DNA from: Bacteroidota bacterium
Lineage (GTDB): Bacteria > Bacteroidota > Bacteroidia > Bacteroidales > FEN-979
NCBI GenBank assembly: GCA_026391355.1
Contig: JAPLDH010000011.1
Span: forward strand, 1 to 64,000
Length of the DNA stretch: 64,000 bases
Direction of reading: 5' to 3'
Within the stretch, counting starts at the first letter, position 1, and every line of letters begins with the position of its first letter. Shown in pieces: positions 26,407 through 35,875 of this stretch. Under the pieces are notes generated by a model. The model did no database searches and was not told the DNA's origin. It saw only the letters and a program-made list of their open reading frames with translations. Made by a program: the position numbers and the translations under genes.

Positions 26407-27345
26407 TCAGATGATTGAGGCGAAGTAGTCAATCGTTTTTTTCAATCCTTCCTCCAACTGGATTTTCGGGTACCAGTCCAGTTCTTTCTTTGCCAGATCG
26501 ATATTTGGTTGGCGCTGTGTGGGATCATCGGGTGGGAGCGGCATTCTCACGATCTTTGAGTTGGAATTAGTCAGCCGGATCACTATTTCTGCGAGTTCGA
26601 GAATTGTAAACTCATTGGGGTTCCCAATGTTTACAGGACCGGTAAATTCTTCCCGGGAGGCCATCATTCTGAGCATCCCTTCAATCAGGTCATCAACATA
26701 TTGAAAGCTTCGCGTTTGCTTTCCGTCGCCATAAATCGTAATGTCCTCATTTTTCAAGGCCTGTACGATGAAATTGGAAACGACCCTTCCGTCGTTTGGA
26801 TGCATGCGCGGTCCATAGGTGTTGAAAATTCGTATAATTTTAATTCTGACCTTGTTTTGCAGGTGATAATTGACAAACAGGGTTTCGGCAGCACGTTTTC
26901 CTTCGTCGTAACAGGCTCTGAACCCAATTGGGTTCACATGTCCCCAATAAGATTCAGGTTGCGGATGAATTTCAGGATCGCCATACACCTCGCTTGTAGA
27001 GGCCTGCAGAATGCGCGCCCGGATCCTTTTTGCCAGGCCCAACATATTGATAGCGCCCATTACGGATGTCTTTACCGTTTTGATCGCATTGTACTGATAA
27101 TGAATCGGTGAAGCAGGACAAGCCAGGTTATAGATCTCTTCCACTTCGATAAAGAATGGCATGGTCACATCATGCCGGATCAGCTCGAAATACGGATTCG
27201 CAAGCAAATGAACGACATTCTGTTTCTGGCCGGTAAAATAGTTGTCGAGACAAACCACTTCGTTGCCCTCTTTCAGCAAACGTTCACACAGATGAGAACC
27301 CAGAAATCCTGCGCCTCCTGTTACAAGTACTTTTTTCCTGATCAT
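26407..27345 (-). CDS. UDP-glucuronate decarboxylase (UDP-xylose synthase)
   Basis: 312 residues of the extended SDR family: [10 protein letters not shown] at the N-terminus, [12 protein letters not shown], the catalytic [10 protein letters not shown] and YDEGKRAAE, then [20 protein letters not shown] and [12 protein letters not shown]. This series of motifs is typical of UXS enzymes, which convert UDP-glucuronate to UDP-xylose for envelope polysaccharides. No clear partner gene is adjacent. A TACCTTTG -7-like octamer lies at 27393-27386. Confidence 0.88.
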   Translation of the reverse strand: MIRKKVLVTGGAGFLGSHLCERLLKEGNEVVCLDNYFTGQKQNVVHLLANPYFELIRHDVTMPFFIEVEEIYNLACPASPIHYQYNAIKTVKTSVMGAINMLGLAKRIRARILQASTSEVYGDPEIHPQPESYWGHVNPIGFRACYDEGKRAAETLFVNYHLQNKVRIKIIRIFNTYGPRMHPNDGRVVSNFIVQALKNEDITIYGDGKQTRSFQYVDDLIEGMLRMMASREEFTGPVNIGNPNEFTILELAEIVIRLTNSNSKIVRMPLPPDDPTQRQPNIDLAKKELDWYPKIQLEEGLKKTIDYFASII

Positions 27346-27477
27346 AGCGGGTTTATTTTCTGAAGAATTGAGTTGGTATAAAAATCAAAGGTAATTTAAA
27401 AATTCCTTAATGGAAAAATCTTCTCAAACCAGGAAAAAAAATTTGCAAAAACGTATGACCTTTTCCCTACCGACCGA

Positions 27478-30400
27478 TTAATGCAATACAGGATTATTTC
27501 CACCAGATAACCCCGAAGGGGTTTCCTTTGCATAACCCCGAAGGGATAGCAGGGTGCCCCGGATCGGGAAATGGATCCATATGAGCCCGTTCAGAAGAAC
27601 AATACAAAGCAGAATGGATGAAGAGTACAATGCTCCCCAGCCACCTGAGATTAAAGAAGGCAGGGATCCTGCAAGGGCGGCAACAATTCCGGTAAAAATA
27701 CCCGCTGCCAGGATAAACAGAAATTCGCCAGCCAATAACTGATAGGTCATTTTAAACGGAAACCCCAGGGCTGAATAAAGGGCCAGTTCATGCTGCCGGT
27801 CCCTGAGATTTCGCAATATCATCACTGCCAGGCCCGCTGTTCCGATGATCAGGCCAAATCCTCCCAGCATGATAAAGAGATCCAGGTAAGTGTTTTCGAC
27901 AAGGTTAAAAGTTGCCAGTCTCTCTTTTGCAGGAATAACAACCGTACCCAGGTCAGCCAGACGCTCTTCCAGGATGCGGATCAAGGTATCACTCAATTCC
28001 GGCGGTGAATCGATGAGCGTAATCCGGATCCTTGACGAGGATGGGAAATACAGGTGGAGGACACTATCTGAAATCAAAAGACTGCCCTGGAAGACCGAGT
28101 TTTCAAGTGCGCCGGCAAGCTTTATTTTTAACCGTCTTCCGCTTTCATCGGTGTATAAAAGGGTGTCGCCAATCTGTTTACGCAATCCCCAGGTAATTAC
28201 AGTCTGGTCAGCAAAACCCTTGATACACCCTGTGTTGTCAACCTGTTCAAGCGCACTCCAGGGATGAGCAGGGTCGATGCCAGGTCCCAGGTTTGCGAAG
28301 GAAAACGATCGCTTCAAATCGAAAAGACAGGCTGGTACACCTAACAGTCCCGGCTTTGCTACCTGGTTCAGATTGAGGCAACTTGCATCGTCACCAGTTA
28401 CACCAGGAATAGAAACAAACCGGATGTTTTTCAGGACAAGATTCTCTTCCATCCCGGCATTCATCCTTCCCTGCACCGTATTCAGATCTTCAAAAAGAGG
28501 TATGGTCGATTCCATCCACAACCGGAATCCGCCAGTACCTGAACCGGGTTGATCTTCATGATGTCCTCCTGATCTTCTGTTCAGACCGGTAACCAGGATC
28601 GTGAAGGTTCCAAGGGCAAGAAGTGTTATCGCTGTAATGGCAGGAACTTTTTGAAGGATGGTATTCTTCAGGACATACAATGAAAGGGTTGCCCTGACAT
28701 TCAGTTCCGGACGGTTTTTCCGGGAGAGGAAGAGTGCGATACAGACAATAATACCAGCAAGTATAAGGAGACCGGAAATTAAAAAAGAAGTTGAAGGATA
28801 GAATCTTCGTGAAAGGGTTTCTGAAAGGATGATCAATATTGCTGAACCAAAAGGGGCGACCACCAGGAGGATACCAAATAGTTTTCCGAAGCCACTTCTT
28901 TCGGGAATTCCCGGTTCCGGCCGGCGGTAAGGCGATGGCAATGACCTGTGGCTGTTTCTGAAAAGGATGAATGAAAATACAATCACGTTAATTATCACAC
29001 CTGCAAGAAATCCGGTGACCAGCGTAATACCATTGATGCTGACTGTAAGGGAAGACGTATTGACAGCATTCACCCATAGCGTATTCAGTCCTGCAACGAC
29101 CAAACGTGCATAAAAAATGGCTGCAAGAACTCCCAATATGCCTCCTGCAGCAGAGACAAGGAGCGTTTCTGAAAGAAAGACAAATATGATATTGCGGATT
29201 CTGAAACCGATTGCCCGCATCAATATCATCTCCTCAATCCGTTGCCGTAAAAAAAAGGATAAAAGCATGCCCGAAAGCATCAGCCCGGCAATTTCGATCA
29301 GCATGCTGAGACTTAGAAATAGTTGACCAAAATCTGTGGAGTTTCCGGCTGCATGCATCCCTTCTTCAAATACCGGAGAGAATATAAGCCCTATGGCTGA
29401 AGGTTCGAGTTCCCTGAGACCGTTTGTCAGTTTTCGTGCAGTTGTCCTTTCGCTGAACCTGAATGCTGTATAGCTGCCGAATGGATTTCGCCAGATCTTC
29501 TGCCCGTCTGCCAGGGAGATCCAGGCTTTTGGCGTTCCCCGGTAGAGATTCCAGTATTCTTCATCCTTGTCGCGGATCCTGCTCAGATCGACTGGTGTAC
29601 CTGTCTCCCAGTCACGGCAGTTGCCCGTGTTTTTTATCCCCGGGAAATCCGGCATCAGGGCGCGATCTGTTTCGCTGTTCCTGACAGGTACGACCGACTG
29701 AACTTTGAATTGTTTCGAAACTTGTGATAGCGAACGTAAAGGCCCCATTATCCAATACCGTATGGTTATGGAATCTCCCGGTTTTGCAGCCAGGTCTCGT
29801 GCAAGCCAGTTATTGATGACGATTTCCCCGGGTTCAGGATCGGCAGGAGCGATGGCGGGGGCCGCGGCCGTTATAAAGGAATAGGGGGTGGACCGTTTAC
29901 GAAGCGAAATATCATTAACAAGGTAGGTAATTATTCCATCAGCTTTGGATAAAGACTTCCTGATCGCTTGTGCCAGGGTATCCTCGATAAAGATCCGGCG
30001 TGAGACTAACTGGGAAAGCCTTGGCAGCAATACCGATTCCATAAGCCCGGCATCTTCCCACCGCCATATATTCCGGAGGAGTTTGTTCATTGTTTCAGCT
30101 CCGACCTGATGACCATTGGTTGCAATAAGAAGTGTATTGGCAAACCCGGGCATACCCATTTTCAAAGCGAGAAATTCCTGTGAAACGAAAATATTAAAAG
30201 GGGCTGATTGGCTATTGTCGAGACTGAATCTGCCTCCCGTGTGGTCCTCTGCTATGGCCTTTATTTTCAATCTTATTCCGGAAGGTTCCGATCGTTTTGA
30301 AACAAATGGGGCATTGGCCGGTGCAAAACCCTCTTTAGAAAGTTTCACCACCAGGACATCACCAGGTTTGACTTGCAACCGACCGGCTACATTAGAACTG

Positions 30401-30813
30401 ATTACTGCTTCATCCTCTAATGGTTGAACGAATCCGGGCTTTCCTTTGTCCTGTTTCCAGAATTTGAAAAAATCCCTGTTCACCCCGACGATCTCAACCC
30501 TGTTCAGGGTAAGGTTATTGGCTGGGATGGTAATGATTCCCCGGGTGCGCAGTAATGAAACCACAGGAAATCCTGAGGCAGTAGCTAATTCACCTGCCAG
30601 CGCTTGCCGGAAGAAACGGTCACCCGGAGCAAGGGCAAACCGTGTCTCACCGAGCCGGAGGCTTACCAGTCCGGAAAGACTGTTGCGCACAGAATTCCCG
30701 GTGATCAGTGAACCTGTGAGAACAGCAGTGCCGATGATAACACCTGTCAGGGTGATCAGCCATGAACGTGCATAATGTCTAATATTCTGAAAGACCAGCC
30801 TGGAAAGGTTCAT
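27478..30813 (-). CDS. FtsX/MacB-type ABC transporter permease, long two-module form
   Basis: 1111 residues. An N-terminal helix (~17-37) is followed by a large periplasmic domain to ~500. Then come a first FtsX membrane module (~505-640), a central pair of helices (~670-720), another helix and a second periplasmic domain (~740-980), and a last FtsX module (~985-1095). Such single-chain permeases with both halves fused pair with LolD/MacB-like ATPases to move lipoproteins, peptides or other envelope molecules without transport through a channel. It starts 9 bases after the ATPase gene. Confidence 0.85.
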   Translation of the reverse strand: MNLSRLVFQNIRHYARSWLITLTGVIIGTAVLTGSLITGNSVRNSLSGLVSLRLGETRFALAPGDRFFRQALAGELATASGFPVVSLLRTRGIITIPANNLTLNRVEIVGVNRDFFKFWKQDKGKPGFVQPLEDEAVISSNVAGRLQVKPGDVLVVKLSKEGFAPANAPFVSKRSEPSGIRLKIKAIAEDHTGGRFSLDNSQSAPFNIFVSQEFLALKMGMPGFANTLLIATNGHQVGAETMNKLLRNIWRWEDAGLMESVLLPRLSQLVSRRIFIEDTLAQAIRKSLSKADGIITYLVNDISLRKRSTPYSFITAAAPAIAPADPEPGEIVINNWLARDLAAKPGDSITIRYWIMGPLRSLSQVSKQFKVQSVVPVRNSETDRALMPDFPGIKNTGNCRDWETGTPVDLSRIRDKDEEYWNLYRGTPKAWISLADGQKIWRNPFGSYTAFRFSERTTARKLTNGLRELEPSAIGLIFSPVFEEGMHAAGNSTDFGQLFLSLSMLIEIAGLMLSGMLLSFFLRQRIEEMILMRAIGFRIRNIIFVFLSETLLVSAAGGILGVLAAIFYARLVVAGLNTLWVNAVNTSSLTVSINGITLVTGFLAGVIINVIVFSFILFRNSHRSLPSPYRRPEPGIPERSGFGKLFGILLVVAPFGSAILIILSETLSRRFYPSTSFLISGLLILAGIIVCIALFLSRKNRPELNVRATLSLYVLKNTILQKVPAITAITLLALGTFTILVTGLNRRSGGHHEDQPGSGTGGFRLWMESTIPLFEDLNTVQGRMNAGMEENLVLKNIRFVSIPGVTGDDASCLNLNQVAKPGLLGVPACLFDLKRSFSFANLGPGIDPAHPWSALEQVDNTGCIKGFADQTVITWGLRKQIGDTLLYTDESGRRLKIKLAGALENSVFQGSLLISDSVLHLYFPSSSRIRITLIDSPPELSDTLIRILEERLADLGTVVIPAKERLATFNLVENTYLDLFIMLGGFGLIIGTAGLAVMILRNLRDRQHELALYSALGFPFKMTYQLLAGEFLFILAAGIFTGIVAALAGSLPSLISGGWGALYSSSILLCIVLLNGLIWIHFPIRGTLLSLRGYAKETPSGLSGGNNPVLH

Positions 30814-30822
30814 GGGAGAAGA

Positions 30823-31512
30823 TTATATATTCACCTGAATTTTTCCGTTTAACAGCCGGTATTGGATTTTCATCCTGCGTGCTACTTCAGGGTCATGGGT
30901 CACAATGACAAGAGAATAGTTATAATTGTCACGCAGTTCCGCAAGTAAATCGGCCAGCATGGCTGCATTCCTGGCATCCAGCGAACCGGTAGGCTCGTCG
31001 GCCAGGATCAGTTTCGGCCGGTTGATCAAGGCGCGAACCACTGCGGCACGCTGACATTCTCCCATCGACAAACGGGCAGGATAACTGTAAAGGAAATTCT
31101 TCAACCCGACGCGTTCAATGAGTTGCAAAGCACGTTCCCCGGCCTCCTCTTTAAATAATTTGTCCCTTACAGGTAGTACAGGAAGAAGCACATTCTCAAG
31201 AACAGTCAGTTGAGGCAAGAGGAGGTGCTGCTGGAAGATAAAACCTGTAAAGCGATTCCGAACGATAGCCAGTTTTTTCTCATCCATCTGTTCAACAGAA
31301 ATGCCATCCCGGAAGACCTTCCCTGATGTAGGCCGGTCAAGTGTGCCGAGAAGGTTCAGAAGCGTTGTTTTGCCTGAACCCGAAGGTCCCATAATAGCGA
31401 TAGTATCATCCTCTGCAATAGCAAGCGAAATGTGATCAAGTACACGAGTCGCGGTTTCTATTGCAGGCTGAAAATAATCTTTGGTGATATCCTGTAGTTC
31501 AGCGGTAAGCAT
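30823..31512 (-). CDS. LolD/MacB-type ABC transporter ATPase
   Basis: 229 residues: Walker A GPSGSGKTT, Q-loop FIFQQHLLLP, signature LSMGECQRAAV, Walker B LILADEPTGSLD, and switch VTHDP. It energises the adjacent FtsX-type permease. The signature has Met where LSGGQ/E has its first glycine, an unusual but not necessarily inactivating change. Confidence 0.92.
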   Translation of the reverse strand: MLTAELQDITKDYFQPAIETATRVLDHISLAIAEDDTIAIMGPSGSGKTTLLNLLGTLDRPTSGKVFRDGISVEQMDEKKLAIVRNRFTGFIFQQHLLLPQLTVLENVLLPVLPVRDKLFKEEAGERALQLIERVGLKNFLYSYPARLSMGECQRAAVVRALINRPKLILADEPTGSLDARNAAMLADLLAELRDNYNYSLVIVTHDPEVARRMKIQYRLLNGKIQVNI

Positions 31513-31564
31513 AAGGGGTCAGGTTTAAGGGAAGAAATTCTGTTTAGCGGTTTGCGAGTAGCTT

Positions 31565-32064
31565 TCAGTTGCCGAATTTTTCATACTCGCTGTCAATCTC
31601 TATTAATACTTCGTTTATTAATTTCTTTCTTTCAGATTTCAGAATGAATGCTTTTTTAGTTTTTTCAGTGATAGATTTTATTTGCTCCTCTTTGAGAATC
31701 GGATTAACTATTACTCTTGTCGTATGGTGGAGTATAGCCCAACCTTCAATTGCTTTATCGGCAATGCTTGCTGTTCCTAACTTGTCAATAGTGGTTTGTG
31801 TTCGTGCAACTAAAATGTCATTGACTTTGCCTTTTATTTTTTATTTACTGTTTGAAAACTTTTTCTAGTTCGTTTAATTACAGTTGAATATTGGTTGAGC
31901 TGACACCAATATATCTCATCTGCCTTTTCCATTTCTTCCAACACTCTATTAAACTCATCACTTCCATATTCATCTATCAATTTTTTCGGTACTCTAAAAT
32001 TCGTTGATAAAAAACTTTCAGGAGTAGGTAGTGAATTTAATATTTCATCTCTAATATTATTCAT
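31565..32064 (-). pseudogene. Small gene downstream of the methylase, broken by a one-base frameshift
   Basis: An open frame of 76 residues starts at the ATG 32064 (MNNIRDEILNSLPTPESFL) and stops at TAA 31836-31834. An immediately following frame continues without its own start for ~90 residues to TGA at 31567-31565. Adding one A to the A6 run at 31842-31837 joins them into one ~166-residue protein. The family is not recognised. It follows a C5 methylase operon in the same direction, so it may be an accessory or restriction component; the break may be real or a sequencing error. Confidence 0.6.
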
Positions 32065-32068
32065 TGTC

Positions 32069-32260
32069 TTATAAATTTAAGTTTATATTCTTTTTCCAGT
32101 TATGAAATTCAGAAGCAACAAATCGCTGTAAATGTAATTTGAAACCGTTTCCCTGAAAATCCTTTGACATCGACGATTGTCCTAGACCTGTTTTAGCTTT
32201 TCGTGCTTTTTGGTTTGTGGGTGGATTTGTGCAATTGCAAGAGGTTATTTTTTGTTTTAG
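32069..32260 (-). other. Open, in-frame 63-codon extension after the methylase stop
   Basis: Directly after the TAG of the methylase (32263-32261) the same frame stays open for 63 codons and ends TAA 32071-32069, 4 bases before the next ATG. The only internal ATG (32170) would give a 33-residue peptide. This could be a small peptide gene, readthrough, or chance in AT-rich DNA. Confidence 0.3.
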
Positions 32261-33613
32261 CTAAACTGTTGTATGTGTTGGTTCTACAAAAGTTTTTGTA
32301 ACCACATTATATTGTATTTGTTTGTTCATTGATTGAATTGGTATTTGCTCCTCCAATAATTTTTCTGCAATAATTTTAACAATCTTTGTATTTACAGCAT
32401 TACCCAACGCTTTAAATGCAGCATTATCATTTTCTGGTAAAACGACACCTTCAAGAGATTGAAGTTTCATACCCTCACTTCTTGTGATGTATCTCTGTTG
32501 CCAGCCGATGATTGGAATTTGTGTGTTTGTGCAAACAAGGGAAGGGAAAAAGTCAACTTTTTTGACTCTTAAGCCCGATGCCCTGAACTGCAAAATGTAG
32601 TCAGTGATTTTTCTCTTGTTGTCTCCTACATTCCATTCTAATTTTTGCCAACTCTGTGAAGGGAACTTTGCAATTTCCTTCACAACATCTTCAACATATT
32701 TTTTATTGTCATTGTAAAACTCTCTGCTTTGTCTTATATAACTGCGTTTCCAGTTAGGAAAGGCTTTTTCAACTGTTGCGTAACTTGGTAATTTGGTTTT
32801 CTGTTCTTTTTTTGTAAGTCCTTTCAATAGGTATCCGAAATTTCCTTTATACTCGCCTAATTTTTTGGCTGAAAGTTTAAGTGGATACGATTTTTCAAAC
32901 GGATAAGTTGCTCCGAATTCCATTCCCCATATGGGAAAACCAGGCAGTTTTGTTCCTTTCGGAATTTGATTGATGAATTTTTGCCAGAGTTTTATACATT
33001 CCTGGTTTGCTTTTGGTAATGCTTTGAATTGTTTGGGATCCTCTTCAATGAATTGGTGAATGTCAATTAAGGAAGTTTTTTGATTGTCGATGTCCGTGAA
33101 AGAAAAATGGTCAAGTCCATTGAGAGAACCAACTATGAAAATCCTTTTGCGATGTTGTGGAATTCCAAAATCTTGTGGCGAATAAATTTCATAATCAACA
33201 ACATATCCTACAGATTCCAACTCGCTTTTCATATAGTTCCATGTTAACTCATTATCATGCTTAGCGATGAACGGAACATTTTCAAGAATAAAATATTTGG
33301 GTCTTCTGTATTTTAGAATTTTTACAATTTCATCGAAGAGAGTTCCTCTGTTATCATCGCGACCTAATTGTTTGCCTGCTTTAGAAAATGGTTGGCACGG
33401 AAAACCACCACATAAAATATCGTGAGGGGGTATGCTATCAATTTCATTGTCAACAATTCTCTTTATGTCGCCTTTGGCATCAATGCCCCAATTATCAAAA
33501 TACAATTTTCGTAATGTTGGGTCAAGTTCACTTGCGAATACGCACTCATGCCCAAGTTCATGCAATGCCTTATGAAACCCTCCAACCCCTGCAAATAAGT
33601 CAATAAATTTCAT
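32261..33613 (-). CDS. DNA (cytosine-5-)-methyltransferase
   Basis: 450 residues with the ordered C5 methylase motifs: I FAGVGGFHKAL, IV GGFPCQPFS with catalytic C73, VI ENVPF, VIII QHRKRIF and X ALGNAVNTKI. Between VIII and IX is a target-recognition region of ~220 residues. It methylates cytosine at a specific sequence, protecting host DNA. It begins 3 bases after the stop of the putative nuclease gene, so it is the modification half of a compact operon. AT-rich codon use differs from the housekeeping genes around it, as expected of a transferred defence cassette. Confidence 0.95.
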   Translation of the reverse strand: MKFIDLFAGVGGFHKALHELGHECVFASELDPTLRKLYFDNWGIDAKGDIKRIVDNEIDSIPPHDILCGGFPCQPFSKAGKQLGRDDNRGTLFDEIVKILKYRRPKYFILENVPFIAKHDNELTWNYMKSELESVGYVVDYEIYSPQDFGIPQHRKRIFIVGSLNGLDHFSFTDIDNQKTSLIDIHQFIEEDPKQFKALPKANQECIKLWQKFINQIPKGTKLPGFPIWGMEFGATYPFEKSYPLKLSAKKLGEYKGNFGYLLKGLTKKEQKTKLPSYATVEKAFPNWKRSYIRQSREFYNDNKKYVEDVVKEIAKFPSQSWQKLEWNVGDNKRKITDYILQFRASGLRVKKVDFFPSLVCTNTQIPIIGWQQRYITRSEGMKLQSLEGVVLPENDNAAFKALGNAVNTKIVKIIAEKLLEEQIPIQSMNKQIQYNVVTKTFVEPTHTTV

Positions 33614-33616
33614 TAA

Positions 33617-34456
33617 TTAGTTAAGTTTAGTATCACACCACTGAACTACACCTACCCTTAAAGAAGGGTCAATAGATGTATTAGGTTTGTATAGGCAACG
33701 GTATATTCTTGCTCGGTCAAATACAATTCCATATGATTCTACTGCATTTGCCCACTTATTTGTTGGAAGAATTTCGGTTATCGACATGGAAGGAATTGTA
33801 GTTTCAAAGAACCAATTTATATATTGACTCCAAACACTTAACCTAATTTGTTTTTTTAAATTCCAATTTTTTCCTGCTGCACATTGCATTAGAACAATAA
33901 GTTGCCCCCTCCGATTATCACCAAATGAGTTCCATCCAATAACATCTACTCCATCATCTTTTGCCTTTGGAGGAGGGTTCTTAGCAGCCCTATCTTCGTT
34001 TAACAATCCTGCTAACTTATCAAGTTGTCCTGACAAATTACCTGCATTTGGAAAACCAATTGTAATTGCCTCGCCGCTTAAATAATTTTTCAGTGCAATA
34101 TTTGAAACTTGCTCAAATAAACTTGTTCCATTTTGTGCATCTGCTGCTCCCCAGTATGAAAATATCAGACATAGAATGTATTCTGGATAATCAATCCACT
34201 TAATTAAAGGAGTAATTACACTATTGACAATAGAATATGGAGGTGAATTACCATACAAAGATTTTCTCTTTTCAAGTTCTTGGATAATACTATCATAGAG
34301 TTCATCTCCTCCATAATTAACATCTTCCTCATATCCATTATCTTCAAGTACGGAAATAAGTTTAGATTTTGAGAGGGGGGTGTTGTAAAAGATAACATTT
34401 AATTCAGCCCAATCTGAAATTACAGAAATGTCATCAATGCTTTTAAGTTCAATCAT
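33617..34456 (-). CDS. Putative restriction-endonuclease-like protein
   Basis: 279 residues, not recognised with certainty. A core at residues 165-200 reads KDDGVDVIGWNSF...GQLIVLMQCAAGKNW, the shape of a PD-(D/E)XK nuclease with D171 as the metal-binding aspartate and Q191 in place of the usual glutamate, followed by K196. Its position between a ParB-like gene (8-base overlap) and a cytosine methylase (3-base gap) supports the role of the cleaving subunit. Confidence 0.55.
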   Translation of the reverse strand: MIELKSIDDISVISDWAELNVIFYNTPLSKSKLISVLEDNGYEEDVNYGGDELYDSIIQELEKRKSLYGNSPPYSIVNSVITPLIKWIDYPEYILCLIFSYWGAADAQNGTSLFEQVSNIALKNYLSGEAITIGFPNAGNLSGQLDKLAGLLNEDRAAKNPPPKAKDDGVDVIGWNSFGDNRRGQLIVLMQCAAGKNWNLKKQIRLSVWSQYINWFFETTIPSMSITEILPTNKWANAVESYGIVFDRARIYRCLYKPNTSIDPSLRVGVVQWCDTKLN

Positions 34457-35636
34457 TTGAGTTCGTCATTTTTTGAAGTTCTGAAATTGAGTCAGCACAC
34501 TCATTAATGGATATTTTTATTTCCTCATCAGATTTATATTTCCATGCAAAACCTAAAGAAAATTTTATCGCGTTGCTCGCAGAATTAATTTTCCTGATTA
34601 TATAATCTCTCTCACCTTCAGTCCTTTCATAGGCTTCTTCCAGATTATTATTCTTAATTAAATATTCGGTTGCTTCTTTGTTTGCTAAAACAGGAGCTAG
34701 TTCTTTAGTAATTCTACGTGAGTCAGTAAGAATTGGCTCTCTTTTACCATCGCCATAAATCCAGGTTAACGTATTTCTTAATTGTTCTGTTTTGTTAACA
34801 GGAATAATTTTCCCGGAAAAATCTGCTTTTTTATAAGTTGGGCAACCTATGTAATCTCTAATTGATGGAGAGTTTAATGCAACTGTGATCAGTGAAAATT
34901 TATCTTTGATGTTTTTTGTATCAAAAGACAAATCTTCTTCAGCTTCTTTCATTACCTTGTAACATAGATATTGTTTTTTAATAACATCACTTCTATCGGC
35001 TATTTGTTGTTGAATTTTATTAATACTTACATTTATATCTTCTCCTGTTGCTACAGAGTCTTCAATGTTTTGAGCAATATAAGTTGCCTTTGCATATGCA
35101 TCCCATTTTAACAAACCCGTGATGTGTCTTACACCAAGATAAGGAGCAACAAGTTTTCTGTCAAAGTAAACAATAGATGGAATTTCCATTAAATCGGCTG
35201 CAATTTCTTGATTCTTCGGTTTAGGGAATGAATCTTCACGAATATTTAACTTTTGCCTCAGAGAGATGTCTGTAAGAATCAGAGCAGTTGCTATTCGTCT
35301 GTTACCCTCAACAACTGTAAACTCTAATTTCCCATTTTCTAAAAGTTCTTTGAGTTGTAACTGAAGATCCTCTGAATCAGCATTTACATCAATTGTTACA
35401 TCTTCTGGAATTTTTGTTGGAACCACAATAATAGGTTCTTCATCAAAATATCCATTTTCAGACATAGACATTGCAAGTTCCTCTAAATCATATTCGTCAT
35501 AAAGAGTTTTAGTCAAGTCAAATTGTGTAACACTGTCCCTTTGTTTTGCTAAACGGGGGTTTTCCGTATCAAGATTTATTTTTGATAGGTTTAAGTCAAT
35601 AAGAGGTCTCTTTTTTCCTTTACCTGGGAATTCCAT
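34449..35636 (-). CDS. ParB/Srx-fold N-terminal domain protein of the methylase operon
   Basis: 395 residues. The first ~130 residues fit a ParB/sulfiredoxin-like domain: a LSKINLDTENPRLA opening, LAMSMSENGYFDEEPIIVV, and the VVEGNRRIATALIL motif corresponding to the ParB nucleotide-binding box. The remainder is helical and may bind DNA or partner proteins. In defence systems such domains act as CTP/ATP-dependent switches or nucleases. It is the first gene of the operon with the putative nuclease and the C5 methylase. A TACATTTG -7-like octamer lies at 35666-35659. Confidence 0.7.
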   Translation of the reverse strand: MEFPGKGKKRPLIDLNLSKINLDTENPRLAKQRDSVTQFDLTKTLYDEYDLEELAMSMSENGYFDEEPIIVVPTKIPEDVTIDVNADSEDLQLQLKELLENGKLEFTVVEGNRRIATALILTDISLRQKLNIREDSFPKPKNQEIAADLMEIPSIVYFDRKLVAPYLGVRHITGLLKWDAYAKATYIAQNIEDSVATGEDINVSINKIQQQIADRSDVIKKQYLCYKVMKEAEEDLSFDTKNIKDKFSLITVALNSPSIRDYIGCPTYKKADFSGKIIPVNKTEQLRNTLTWIYGDGKREPILTDSRRITKELAPVLANKEATEYLIKNNNLEEAYERTEGERDYIIRKINSASNAIKFSLGFAWKYKSDEEIKISINECADSISELQKMTNSND

Positions 35637-35875
35637 TTTATTTGATTTAATATTTTAACAAATGTAGTAGTATTTTTTCACCTTTTCTTAAGCGTTAGAA
35701 AGTTTGGCTCTTTTACTTTTGTCTATGTTTTGACTTTGTGTGTTGGGGAAAAGCAAACGTCCCATTTGTGTGAGGTAATAATTTTCAATAAACGAAGTGG
35801 CGGGATTTTATTTCTTTTAACTCTGTCATCTCGGTTCTGTCTTTCATTTCATTGTCATTTTGCTGTGTCGTTATT
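35637..35875. other. AT-rich spacer between the restriction-like operon and the redox operon
   Basis: 239 bases. No gene is seen. It contains only the -7-like octamer TACATTTG (35666-35659) reading toward the ParB-like gene. The composition differs from the genes on its left-hand neighbour operon and may mark an insertion edge. Confidence 0.4.

Noticed and set aside
31569-31868. A plus-strand gene of about 99 codons
   Set aside because: It lies opposite the frameshifted minus-strand gene, which has the better coding character.
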